Assembly (NCBI GenBank): GCA_963753685.1
Contig: CAVWDE010000002.1
Span: 494,531-558,530, forward strand
Reading direction: 5' to 3'
Length of the DNA stretch: 64,000 nt
Source of the DNA: DATAOG01 sp963753685
Lineage (GTDB): Bacteria; Pseudomonadota; Alphaproteobacteria; Geminicoccales; Geminicoccaceae
This document shows, piece after piece, positions 52,678 to 61,043 of the stretch. The notes under the pieces were generated by a model. That model was not told the DNA's origin. It worked only from the letters and a program-made list of their open reading frames with translations, and made no database searches. Made by a program: the position numbers and the translations under genes. The stretch's first letter is position 1; the number at the start of each line of letters is the position of its first letter.

Positions 52678-53151
52678 TCAACCCGCGTCCGTCTGAGCTG
52701 GAGGCAGCACTGCCTTGAAGACGATTTCGATGAGCTGCTCAGGAAAGGCCAGCCTCGATACGCCGATCAGATTGCTGGCGCACTGAGGCCGCGCCTTGGC
52801 GTAGGCTTCTTTGCGCACCTTGCCCGCGACCGCAAACGCCTCATCGACATCGATGACATAGAGCGTCTCTTCCACCACGTGGTCGAGGGTCGCCCCGAAA
52901 CGCGCCAGGAGCTTTGCAGCGTTGGCATAGGTCACCCGCATCTGCTCTGCCATCGTCGAGAAGTCGGCCGGCTTGCCGGATTCATCGAGCGCCGCGGCCG
53001 CGATCATGGTCCCCTTGTCGTCGTGGCTGAGCTGGCCGGAGACATAGATAGTGTCACCGACCTTGATCGCCTGTGCGTATCCGTAAGCATCTTCCCACGG
53101 CACGCCGAAATAGGCGGCCTCTTTGCCATTCGCTGCGATCGTGTTCGTCAT
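52678..53151 (-). CDS. RidA (YjgF/YER057c/UK114) family protein
   Basis: A 157-residue trimeric-barrel protein. YAQAIKVGDTIYVSGQLSHD near residue 25, ANAAKLLARFGATLDHVVEE near 75 and RPQCASNLIGVSRLAFPEQL near 120 match the family. The usual catalytic Arg in (R)xxVxVxxL-type tails is replaced by SNLIGVSRLA, so deaminase activity is uncertain. AGGAGAT lies seven bases before ATG 53151. Confidence 0.85.
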   Translation of the reverse strand: MTNTIAANGKEAAYFGVPWEDAYGYAQAIKVGDTIYVSGQLSHDDKGTMIAAAALDESGKPADFSTMAEQMRVTYANAAKLLARFGATLDHVVEETLYVIDVDEAFAVAGKVRKEAYAKARPQCASNLIGVSRLAFPEQLIEIVFKAVLPPAQTDAG

Positions 53152-53267
53152 ATTCTTATCTCCTGTTGTGTCGTCTTACCCGGTGTCGCCCGTCGCGATG
53201 GGCGAAGGCAGTCGCACAAAATCGTGCGGCCGCTGTTCCCGCGCCAGTAAGGCGTGGTCAATCGTGG

Positions 53268-53438
53268 TTAAGGCGAGCGCTGCTCTCGGAGCGGACCCCG
53301 GGCAGGAAGCTCGCGCCCACGCCGATGCGCATGGACATCCTGCCAGCCGATCGCGAGCTTGCGGACTTCGAGCCAGGCCCAGAGCGCGACCGCAATGGTG
53401 GCGCCGAGCAGACCTGATAGGACGATGGTTGTCAGCAT
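53268..53438 (-). CDS. Possible 56-residue single-pass membrane peptide
   Basis: ATG 53438 opens a 56-codon frame: MLTTIVLSGLLGATIAVALW forms a membrane helix, followed by a basic tail (EVRKLAIGWQDVHAHRRGRE). The ribosome site is weak (CAGGG). It lies between RidA and a broken YedY-like gene and may itself be a fragment. Confidence 0.3.
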   Translation of the reverse strand: MLTTIVLSGLLGATIAVALWAWLEVRKLAIGWQDVHAHRRGRELPARGPLREQRSP

Positions 53439-53479
53439 GACCCTGATAAAACCTCGTCTGGTCCAGGCTGCGTGGTCTT

Positions 53480-53739
53480 GGCCACTTGGTGACGCAATGG
53501 ATGTCGACGGTGATCTCGGTCTGCGCCAGGGACTGAAACTCCTCCCAGGTCCACCGGCCAGCGAGCGATCCCCCGTCCTGCAGCGCCAGGGTCCACTTCT
53601 CGAGTGCCGTATGCGGCGTCGGGCCGGCGCTCAGCACCGGGAAGTCGTCGGTGACGAACTGGCCGGGCGGTAACCGGTTCGTCGGGGTTTGCTCCTGCCG
53701 CCTCGGCCTTAATCCGCGAGAAATCGGGGCTTTGTCCAT
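53480..53739 (-). pseudogene. Sulfite-oxidase-like (YedY-type) molybdoenzyme, N-terminal fragment
   Basis: From ATG 53739: MDKAPISRGLRPRRQEQTP, LPPGQFVTDDFPVLSAGPTP, RWTWEEFQSLAQ and VDIHCVTKW match the N-terminal 90 residues of sulfite-oxidase-like oxidoreductases, with the Cys that would ligate Mo. Homology ends exactly at the Trp. The following segment WSKLGTKW is found 1.7 kb downstream at 51748. The Tat signal is absent. Confidence 0.7.
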
Positions 53740-53754
53740 GGAGGTTGTGCCTTT

Positions 53755-55255
53755 GCTCGGATCATGAATGCGCGCACCTCGTCTGTCGGATGGCAGTCGT
53801 TCATCGCTCTGGCTCCTCATGCCGGGAATGGCGGCGAACGTAGCCGCAGGCCGTCGATGCGATGCGGGATCTTGGCGAACAGGACCCGCGGCACTGCCAC
53901 CTCGGCCAGCTGGAACACCACGTATCGGCCGTGGCGCGCGATCCGGGCGCCGATCTTGACTAGTTTTTCGCGGAGCGTCGTCAGCGACCACTGTTCGATC
54001 TCTTTCGGCAAAGCCAGCGTGCACAGAAAGTTCGCGATGTTGTAGGCGAGCGCGTGAAGCTGGAGGCGCACTGCGTTGTGCCGGAAGGCCCGGCAGGACA
54101 AGCGCGTCCAGCGGAGCGCGTTCTTGCCTTCTTTGATCCATTGTTCCGCCGTGCCACGGCCGTTGTAGAACTTGACCACGCGCTCGGGCGGCCGGCTCAG
54201 GTTGATTACGATGAAGCCGACGCGGGGATACAACTCACCCTGGTGCCACTCGACTCTGGCACCACCCGACGCGGTCGCGTCCAACCGTTGCGCCTGGTAG
54301 CGGAAGCTGGCGAAGGAGATGATCGGCTTCTTCGGCGGCCGCCCGACCGGCCGCGTCAGCAGATGGCCAAATCCGTCGTTGGCCGGCAAGCGGATCGCAT
54401 ACTGGATGCCCTCCTGCTCCAGCCGCTCGTAGATCTCCGGCTTGGCGAAGGCTGCATCGGCGCGGAAGTAGAGGTTGATGCCACGCTCGCGATTGCGGGT
54501 GATCACCGGCTCCAGGACGAGGCGCCAATCCGCGGCGCTGTGGACGTGGCCCGGCCTGAGGAGAGACCGCTCGAGATCGCCGAACCTGGTTGAACACGAA
54601 CAGCGGGTGGTAGCAGTTACAGCCGAAGTGTCCGTTCCACGCCGCGCCCTCCTGTCGTCCGTGAGTTGGGCTCTCGGAACTATCCATGTCGAGAACGATG
54701 TCGTGGGGAGGTTTGCGGGCGTGGATCTGGTCGATCCAAGCGCCGGAGAGCGCCGTGAGGGTCGCGAGGTTGACGTCGCTCGCCAGCCACTCGGTCTCGA
54801 AGCGCCCCATCTGGCTGCTGGAAGCCGCATGGCGCTCCAACCCCTCGCGACCGATGATGGCTCGCATGGCTGGATCGCGGGCGAGCCGCTCGGCGTCATT
54901 GACGTCCTCGTAGCCGGCGAGCCGGCCGAACACCGACTGACGGAACAATCCGCCCAGCTGGTGGCGGACGTTCTTGCCGCGCCGGCCATCGAGCAACTTG
55001 GTGATTGCGATCTCGGTGAGCCCGATTGCATCGTCGAGTTCGCGGTAAGCGAGCAGACCGCCATCGGAGGTGATCTTGCAGCCGTGGAATTCGAGCTTGA
55101 TCCGGCGGTCGAAGCTGGGCCTCAAAGGCGGTTCTTTGGCTTCATCCGTCGCGTTCACCACAAACTCACCCTCCGCGGAACCTCAACTGGTTGATTTCGT
55201 TATCGAATATGAGCGAAAATGTCACGTGATGCTCAACTCATCTGGGGAATCCAGG
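53755..55255 (-). mobile_element. IS1380-family insertion sequence
   Basis: About 1.5 kb. The transposase start side ends at CCAGG 55251-55255, where YedY-like coding sequence resumes. In transposase orientation the end reads CCTGGATTCCCCAGATG. The other end, near CTCGGATC at 53756, is only weakly similar to this, so the inverted repeats and target duplication are not resolved. G+C content matches the host. Confidence 0.65.
53817..55161 (-). pseudogene. IS1380-family DDE transposase, one-base insertion
   Basis: The N-terminal frame from 55161 includes GCKITSDGGLLAYRELDDAI, LDMDSSESPTHGRQEGAAWN and GHFGCNCYHPLFVFNQ, with catalytic Asp. An extra G near 54586 shifts it. The other frame continues FGDLERSLLRPGHVHSAADW, LYFRADAAFAKPEIYERLEQ (second Asp) and RGTAEQWIKEGKNAL (Glu). 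Removing one base gives a complete transposase of about 447 residues. Confidence 0.85.
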
Positions 55256-55368
55256 ATAAATTTGTCAAATGTCACGCCTTGCCATGTCGTATCGAGCTTG
55301 GACCATTTGGTGACGCAGTGGATGTCGGTCTGGATCCGTGGTCTGAGGGAGCGTCCTGGCACGTCCAT
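55256..55368 (-). pseudogene. Second YedY-type fragment interrupted by IS1380
   Basis: TDIHCVTKWSKLDTTWQGVT followed by FDKFI is the same segment of the sulfite-oxidase-like family as the pieces at 53.5 and 51.7 kb, but a different copy (SKLDTTW versus SKLGTKW). An ATG at 55368 is in frame but most of the N-terminal domain is missing. The frame ends at the IS boundary. Confidence 0.6.
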
Positions 55369-55662
55369 TGGATTTCCTCAGGTCAAGCTAACCGGTCCCG
55401 GTTGTCGACACATCCTCCCAAATACGACTAACGCCTATTCCTGCGTGGAATGGCTAAGATAACGGCGACGATGTGTTTCCAAACTGCTAGTGGACGGGCC
55501 TATTCGCATGTTCAAGCTCGCTGTCATGCGCATGGCCATGCTGGTAGTCCGAAATGTGTGACTTTGCATCCGTATGGTGCGGGAACCGGCTTGGAAGCCC
55601 GCGATCGCGCGACGATTTCGTTGGCAGACCGAAACCCGAGCCAACACGAACAGGAGTCCGAA

Positions 55663-56064
55663 ATGTCCGAGTCCTATGCACTCCCCACTGAACCCGAAGG
55701 CGTCGTCGCGTCGCTGATTGAGCGATTTAACTCCGGCAAGATCAGCGCGATGAAGGCCTTGTACGAGGGGGCCGTGCTCATCGCGGACGACGGGCGAACC
55801 GTCACTGATCCCGCTGAGGTTGCTGCCGAACTCGAGCGCGATATCAGTCTCGGCCTGCCGCTGAAGGCCACGGCGCGCCATGTGTTCGTTGCCGGCGATA
55901 TCGCCCAGATCGTGGTGGACTGGTCAATCGATGGCACAGGTCCCGACGGGAAGCACGTGCACGTCGAAGGCACGGCAAGCGATGTCGTGCGCCGCGGCGC
56001 GGATGGACTCTGGCGGTACCTGATCGACAATCGTCTTGGGACGGCGGTGCGACAGCCCGTCTGA
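55663..56064 (+). CDS. SnoaL/NTF2-like small protein
   Basis: A 133-residue protein with a cone-shaped NTF2-like pattern: PEGVVASLIERFNSGKISAM is the first helix, and DGKHVHVEGTASDVVRRGAD with GLWRYLIDNRLG are the closing strands. Members are ketosteroid-isomerase-like or simple binding proteins, so no reaction is assigned. CAGGAG precedes ATG 55663. The longer frame back to 55450 has no support. Confidence 0.75.
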   Translation: MSESYALPTEPEGVVASLIERFNSGKISAMKALYEGAVLIADDGRTVTDPAEVAAELERDISLGLPLKATARHVFVAGDIAQIVVDWSIDGTGPDGKHVHVEGTASDVVRRGADGLWRYLIDNRLGTAVRQPV

Positions 56065-56185
56065 CACGTGTGCGCCACGGCAGCTCTCGGCGATGGAAAC
56101 TGCCGCAGAAGCCCGCGCCGTCCGGTGGCCGATGTGCTGAAATTCGTATAGTTATTAGTAAAACCGGTAACTTACGGAGACTACG

Positions 56186-56731
56186 ATGCCAAGAACTGCA
56201 GCTCTAACGCCGGAACAGGTGCCGGCCGATTCGAAACCGACTCTCGATACGTTCACCAAGAACATCGGGTTCACCCCAAATATGATGGCGACCTTCGCGC
56301 AGAGCCCGATCGCGTTCAACTCATGGGCCGCCCTGCTCGGCTCCTTGAGCAAGGCGCTCGACGTGAAGACGCGCGACAGCATCGGCCTCGCTGTCTCAGA
56401 AGTAAATGGCTGCAACTACTGCCTGACGGTTCACAGCTTTACGGCCGAGCATATGGCCAAGCTGCCGGCCGATGAAATCATTCTCGCTCGGAAGGGCCAT
56501 GCCAGCGACCCGAAGCGGGACGCCGCCGTCCAGTTTGCGCGCAAAGTCATCGAGACCCGCGGCAAGGTCAGTGACGCCGATCTGAAAGCCGTCCGCGATG
56601 CCGGCTACACGGATGCGAACGTCATGGAGATCGTCGCGCTGGTGGCCCAGTACTCCCTGACGAACTTTTTCAATAACGTGTTCGACCCCGAGAAGGACTT
56701 TCCCGCCGTTGCGCGGGCTGGCTCGATCTGA
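56186..56731 (+). CDS. Carboxymuconolactone decarboxylase/AhpD-family peroxidase-related enzyme
   Basis: A 181-residue helical protein. NGCNYCLTVHSFTAEHMAKL near residue 75 carries the redox C-x2-C and His of AhpD-like enzymes. NIGFTPNMMATFAQSP near 26 is typical of the uncharacterised peroxidase-related subgroup. It probably reduces peroxides or disulfides. Upstream sequence 56145-56180 is AT-rich and may hold a promoter. Confidence 0.85.
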   Translation: MPRTAALTPEQVPADSKPTLDTFTKNIGFTPNMMATFAQSPIAFNSWAALLGSLSKALDVKTRDSIGLAVSEVNGCNYCLTVHSFTAEHMAKLPADEIILARKGHASDPKRDAAVQFARKVIETRGKVSDADLKAVRDAGYTDANVMEIVALVAQYSLTNFFNNVFDPEKDFPAVARAGSI

Positions 56732-56799
56732 ACTCTATCCGGTCGCATCGACCATCTCCGAGGAACGAAGACCGACCCATAGGCAGAAGGAGAAAGCCC

Positions 56800-57058
56800 A
56801 TGAAGATCCGAACCATTATCACCGCCACTTGCGCCGCCCTCGCTTTCTCGATGGCCGGCCCTGTTTCTGCGCAGGATGGCAAAGCGGAAGCCGTCACGAA
56901 GGACTTCGAGGCGGCCATTCCCAATATCCGTGGCAAGTCGCTGCTCGCCGTGGAGGTCGATTACGCGCCGGGCGCGGCCTCTCCGTCCCACACTCACGCA
57001 AAGACAGCTTTCATCTACGCCTATGTGATCTCGGGCGCGATCGAGTTGGAGGGAGAAA
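56800..57058 (+). pseudogene. Exported cupin, truncated at the GST gene
   Basis: A signal peptide MKIRTIITATCAALAFSMAG ending at VSAQ is followed by the first cupin motif, PGAASPSHTHAKTAFIYAYV then ISGAIELEGE. The second cupin motif (with the last His) is missing. From 57059 the sequence is the GST coding region read out of frame, so the open frame to 57168 is spurious. About half the barrel remains. Confidence 0.65.
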
Positions 57059-57757
57059 GTGACACTCGACCATCCAATTTTCACGCGCTGGCCGGCGCAG
57101 TACCCCGATCGGCTGCAACTCTTTTCCGCCCCAACGCCCAATGGGGTGAAGGTCGGCATCATGCTTGAGGAAACGAGCCTCGCCTACGAGCCGCACCGGA
57201 TCGACATCATGGCGGACGAAAGCCACGACCCGGCCTTTCTCGCGCTCAACCCCAACGGCAAGATTCCCGCAATCTACGACCCCGACGGGCCGAGCGGCAC
57301 GCCGCTCGCGCTGTTCGAATCGGGCGCGATCCTCCTCTATCTTGCCGACAAGACGGGACATTTTATCTCGGTCGATCCGAACACCCGCTACGAAACGATC
57401 CAGTGGGTGATGTGGCAGATGGGCGGAGTTGGGCCGATGTTCGGCCAGGTCGGCTTCTTCAACAAATTCGCCGGCAAGGCCTATGAGGACAAGCGCCCGC
57501 GCGACCGCTACGCAACCGAATCAGCGCGGCTGCTCGGTGTCCTCGACGAACGGCTCGCGGGCCGCGACTGGGTGATGGACGACGGCTACAGCATCGCCGA
57601 CATCTCGCTGCTCGGCTGGGTGCGCAATCTGATCGGCTTCTATGAGGCGCGCGAGATCGTCGGTTTCGACCGCTTCGCGCATGTCCAGCGCTGGCTCGAC
57701 CGCGGTCTCGCGCGGCCGGCGGTGCGGCGCGGGCTGGAGGTGACGGCGGCGGCCTAG
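57059..57757 (+). CDS. Glutathione S-transferase family protein (YfcG/Ure2p-like)
   Basis: A 232-residue GST. The thioredoxin-fold domain has LQLFSAPTPNGVKVGIMLEE near residue 19 (Asn/Thr active site), NGKIPAIYDP and LFESGAILLYLADKTG (the Glu-Ser glutathione contact). The C-terminal helical domain carries QWVMWQMGGVGPMFGQVG and YSIADISLLGW. The start is GTG 57059, with GGAGG 8 bases upstream. Its leader forms the junction with a truncated cupin. Confidence 0.88.
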   Translation: MTLDHPIFTRWPAQYPDRLQLFSAPTPNGVKVGIMLEETSLAYEPHRIDIMADESHDPAFLALNPNGKIPAIYDPDGPSGTPLALFESGAILLYLADKTGHFISVDPNTRYETIQWVMWQMGGVGPMFGQVGFFNKFAGKAYEDKRPRDRYATESARLLGVLDERLAGRDWVMDDGYSIADISLLGWVRNLIGFYEAREIVGFDRFAHVQRWLDRGLARPAVRRGLEVTAAA

Positions 57758-57783
57758 AGAGGGTCTGCTTGAGGTTGAATTGA

Positions 57784-58261
57784 CGTGGCGAGGGGTGATC
57801 CGCGAACGGAGCCGCATCGAAACGATGATCAGCGTCCGGCGACCGACGAAGAAGAGTAAGGTGCTCGAGCGGCTTTGCCGCCTCGGCCCGACCGCGATCC
57901 TGTCGGATGGCGAGGTCGTCTTCCAGCCGCGCAAGGTCGAGCGCGCGGGCCTGTCCGCTGCCGTCGGCGGACGCGTGCTGATCTATATCTATAAAGAGGA
58001 AGCCCTGGAGGATGTCGAGCGCCGTCACCCGGCGCAGCACTACGTCGTCGTCGACGACAAGCTCCGCATCCTGCAGGCGGTGAAGCAGTTCTGGGGAGAG
58101 CGCGCGACCCCCGTGTTCCCGCGCCGGGGAATCTATGGTCGCGACCCGAAGGTGGTCAGCGCCTTCCGCCGGCAGACATGACGATCGAGCGCATCGGCGA
58201 CCCGCTCGATCATGACCTGGCAAAGCTGTTCCCTGCGGCCAGCCTGAGGGCGACACCATGA
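57784..58261 (+). pseudogene. HAD-superfamily hydrolase, C-terminal part with a one-base loss
   Basis: GPTAILSDGEVVFQPRKVER, HPAQHYVVVDDKLRILQAVK and ATPVFPRRGIYGRD give HAD motifs II-IV (DDK and neighbouring Asp). CCC appears as CC near 58168, shifting the frame. The restored tail MTIERIGDPLDHDLAKLF ends at TGA 58259-58261, overlapping the tal ATG. The N-terminal Asp motif (DxDGT) is missing, so the gene is also truncated. Confidence 0.65.
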
Positions 58262-59343
58262 AACCGACCACGACGCTCCACGATCTCGGCCAGAGTCTCT
58301 GGCTCGACAACATCACCCGCGAGCTCATGAGCAGCGGCACCCTGCAACGCTACATCGACGAGCTTTCCGTCACGGGGCTCACCTCGAATCCCACGATCTT
58401 CGATCATGCGATCAGGAACAGCGCGACCTATGACGCGGACATCTCTGAAGGCTGGTCCTCGGCCAAATCGGCAGAGGACCTGTTCTTCGACTTGGCGCTG
58501 GCGGACCTGACCCGGGCCGCCGAGCTGTTCCACCCCATCTTCGCCCGGACCGACGGGGTAGACGGCTGGGTGTCGCTCGAGGTCTCGCCGCTTTTGGCCC
58601 ATGACACCGAGAGGACGCTCGCGGCCGCCCGCGATCTCCACCGGCGCGGCGGCAAGCCCAACCTCTTCATCAAGATTCCCGGCACCCCGGAAGGCCTGCC
58701 GGCGATCGAGGCAGCGATCTTCGCCGGCGTTCCGGTCAATGTCACGCTGCTCTTCTCTCGGGAGCACTATGTCGCGGCGGCCGAAGCCTATCTGCGCGGC
58801 GTCGAGCGCCGCATTGAGGCGGGGCTGAACCCGGCGGTCGCCTCGGTCGCCTCGCTCTTCATCAGTCGCTGGGACGTCGCGGTGGGCGGCAAGGTCCCGG
58901 GCGAGCTGACGAACCGCCTGGGCATCGCGATCGCCAAGCGCGCATACAAGGCCTATGGCGAGCTGCTGGCTTCCGCGCGCTTCCAGCGCGCCGCCAATGC
59001 CGGCGCCCGGGCCCAGCGTCTGCTCTGGGCCAGCACCGGCACCAAGGACCCCAAGGCCCCGGACATCCTCTACGTCAAGGCGCTCGCCGCGCCGTTCACG
59101 GTCAACACCATGCCGGAGGGCACGCTCAAGGCCTTCGGCGACCATGGCGAGGTCGGCGGGATACTTGCACCCGACGGTGGCGACTGCGAGACTGTTCTGG
59201 CTGCCTTCGCCGAGGCGGGGATCGACATCGACGCGTTGGCCGCCCGGCTCCAGGACGAGGGCGCCTCGTCGTTCGTCAAGTCCTGGAACGACCTGATGGC
59301 CTGCATCGCTGCCAAGAGCGCCGCGATCCGCAAGGCGAGCTGA
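58258..59343 (+). CDS. tal: Transaldolase
   Basis: A 361-residue transaldolase of the long bacterial subtype. LSVTGLTSNPTIFDHAI near residue 37 and KPNLFIKIPGTPEGLPAIEA near 138 carry the Schiff-base Lys (KIPGT). RLLWASTGTKDP near 256 closes the active site. It transfers dihydroxyacetone units between sedoheptulose-7-P and glyceraldehyde-3-P. It overlaps the HAD stop by ATGA and precedes pgi by 62 bases. Confidence 0.94.
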   Translation: MKPTTTLHDLGQSLWLDNITRELMSSGTLQRYIDELSVTGLTSNPTIFDHAIRNSATYDADISEGWSSAKSAEDLFFDLALADLTRAAELFHPIFARTDGVDGWVSLEVSPLLAHDTERTLAAARDLHRRGGKPNLFIKIPGTPEGLPAIEAAIFAGVPVNVTLLFSREHYVAAAEAYLRGVERRIEAGLNPAVASVASLFISRWDVAVGGKVPGELTNRLGIAIAKRAYKAYGELLASARFQRAANAGARAQRLLWASTGTKDPKAPDILYVKALAAPFTVNTMPEGTLKAFGDHGEVGGILAPDGGDCETVLAAFAEAGIDIDALAARLQDEGASSFVKSWNDLMACIAAKSAAIRKAS

Positions 59344-59405
59344 CCCAGGTCACAGTGGCATCCCGTGAGCGCGAGCGTGCACCCGAGTCCGGGAGGGAAC
59401 CCTTC

Positions 59406-61043
59406 ATGAGCGTCAGAGCTTTGCGCGAGCGCCCCGCCTGGGCGGCGCTGGAGAAGCACCACCGGCAGATGGCGCGCCTCCACCTCCGGCAGCTCTTCGC
59501 CGAGGATCGCAGACGCGGAGAGCGGCTGGCCGTCGAGGCCGCCGGCATCTACCTCGACTATTCCAAGAACCGGATCACCGACGAAACCCTGGGACTCCTG
59601 CTCCAGCTGGCCCGGGAGTCGGGCTTGCAGGATCGCATCGAGGCCATGTTCCGGGGCGACAAGATCAACGTCTCGGAGAGCCGCGCGGTCTTGCACGTCG
59701 CCCTGCGCGCACCGCGGGGGGCTTCGATCATTCACGACGGCCAGAATGTGGTGCCCGAGGTCCATGCCGTTCTCGACAAGATGGCGGATTTCGCCGATCG
59801 GGTCCGCAACGGTGCCTGGAAGGGCCATACCGGCAAGCGCATCCGCAACGTCATCAACATCGGCATCGGCGGCTCGGATCTCGGGCCGGTCATGGCCTAC
59901 GAAGCGCTGAAGCACTATGCCGAGCGGGCCATCACCTTCCGCTTCGTCTCCAACGTCGACGGCACCGATCTCGCCGAGGCGGTGCAGGGTCTCGACCCCG
60001 CGGAGACGTTGTTCATCGTCTCCTCCAAGACCTTCACCACGCTCGAGACCATGACCAACGCGCAGAGCGCGCGCGACTGGCTGCTGGCTGGCCTGAGCGG
60101 CGAGCCAGCCGCCATTGCCAGACATTTCGTCGCCGTCTCCACCAATGCCCAAGAGGTCGGAAAGTTCGGCATCGACACGGCCAACATGTTCGGCTTCTGG
60201 GATTGGGTCGGCGGGCGCTATTCGATGGATTCGGCGATCGGTCTTTCGACCATGCTGGCGATCGGCCCGGAGCAATTCCGCGCGATGCTGGGCGGTTTCC
60301 ATGACATGGACGAGCATTTCCGGTCCGCGCCGTTCGAGCGCAACCTGCCGGTGCTCATGGGTCTGCTCGCGGTCTGGTACACGAATTTCTTCGGCGCAGA
60401 GACCATCGCTGTGCTGCCCTACGAGCAGTACCTGAAGCGCTTTCCGGCCTATCTCCAGCAGCTCACCATGGAGAGCAACGGCAAGCACGTGACCTGGGAC
60501 GGCGCCGCCGTCGACTACGACACCGGGCCCATCTACTGGGGCGAGCCCGGGACCAACGGCCAGCACTCCTTCTACCAGCTGATCCATCAGGGGACCCGGC
60601 TGATCCCCTGCGATTTCATCGCTTTCGCGCGGACGCTGAATCCGCTCGGCCGGCATCACGACATGCTGCTCGCCAACGTCTTCGCCCAGACCGAGGCGCT
60701 TGCCTTCGGCAAGACCGCCGAGCAGGTCGCAGCCGAAGGCACACCCGAATGGCTCGTGCCGCATGGGCTGTTCGAGGGCAATCGGCCGTCGAACACGCTC
60801 TTGCTGGACGCCCTGACGCCGGCGGCGCTGGGCAAGCTCGTGGCACTCTATGAGCACAGCGTCTTCACCCAGGGCACGATCTGGCAGATCAATTCCTTCG
60901 ACCAGTGGGGCGTGGAACTGGGCAAGGCGCTGGCCCAGCGGATCATTCCCCAGCTCGAGAGCAGCACGGAGCCAGATCTCGACCACGACAGCTCGACCAA
61001 CGCGCTGATCTCCCGCTATCGCAAGCTCAAAGGAGCCGACTGA
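59406..61043 (+). CDS. pgi: Glucose-6-phosphate isomerase
   Basis: A 545-residue enzyme with all family hallmarks: VINIGIGGSDLGPVMAYEAL near 157, TFTTLETMTNAQSARDWLL near 210, FWDWVGGRYSMDSAIGLS near 265, and WGEPGTNGQHSFYQLIHQGT near 378, with the catalytic Glu and His. The C-terminal GTIWQINSFDQWGVELGK holds the catalytic Lys. GGGAGGGA upstream supports ATG 59406. TGATG overlap couples it to the next gene. Confidence 0.96.
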   Translation: MSVRALRERPAWAALEKHHRQMARLHLRQLFAEDRRRGERLAVEAAGIYLDYSKNRITDETLGLLLQLARESGLQDRIEAMFRGDKINVSESRAVLHVALRAPRGASIIHDGQNVVPEVHAVLDKMADFADRVRNGAWKGHTGKRIRNVINIGIGGSDLGPVMAYEALKHYAERAITFRFVSNVDGTDLAEAVQGLDPAETLFIVSSKTFTTLETMTNAQSARDWLLAGLSGEPAAIARHFVAVSTNAQEVGKFGIDTANMFGFWDWVGGRYSMDSAIGLSTMLAIGPEQFRAMLGGFHDMDEHFRSAPFERNLPVLMGLLAVWYTNFFGAETIAVLPYEQYLKRFPAYLQQLTMESNGKHVTWDGAAVDYDTGPIYWGEPGTNGQHSFYQLIHQGTRLIPCDFIAFARTLNPLGRHHDMLLANVFAQTEALAFGKTAEQVAAEGTPEWLVPHGLFEGNRPSNTLLLDALTPAALGKLVALYEHSVFTQGTIWQINSFDQWGVELGKALAQRIIPQLESSTEPDLDHDSSTNALISRYRKLKGAD

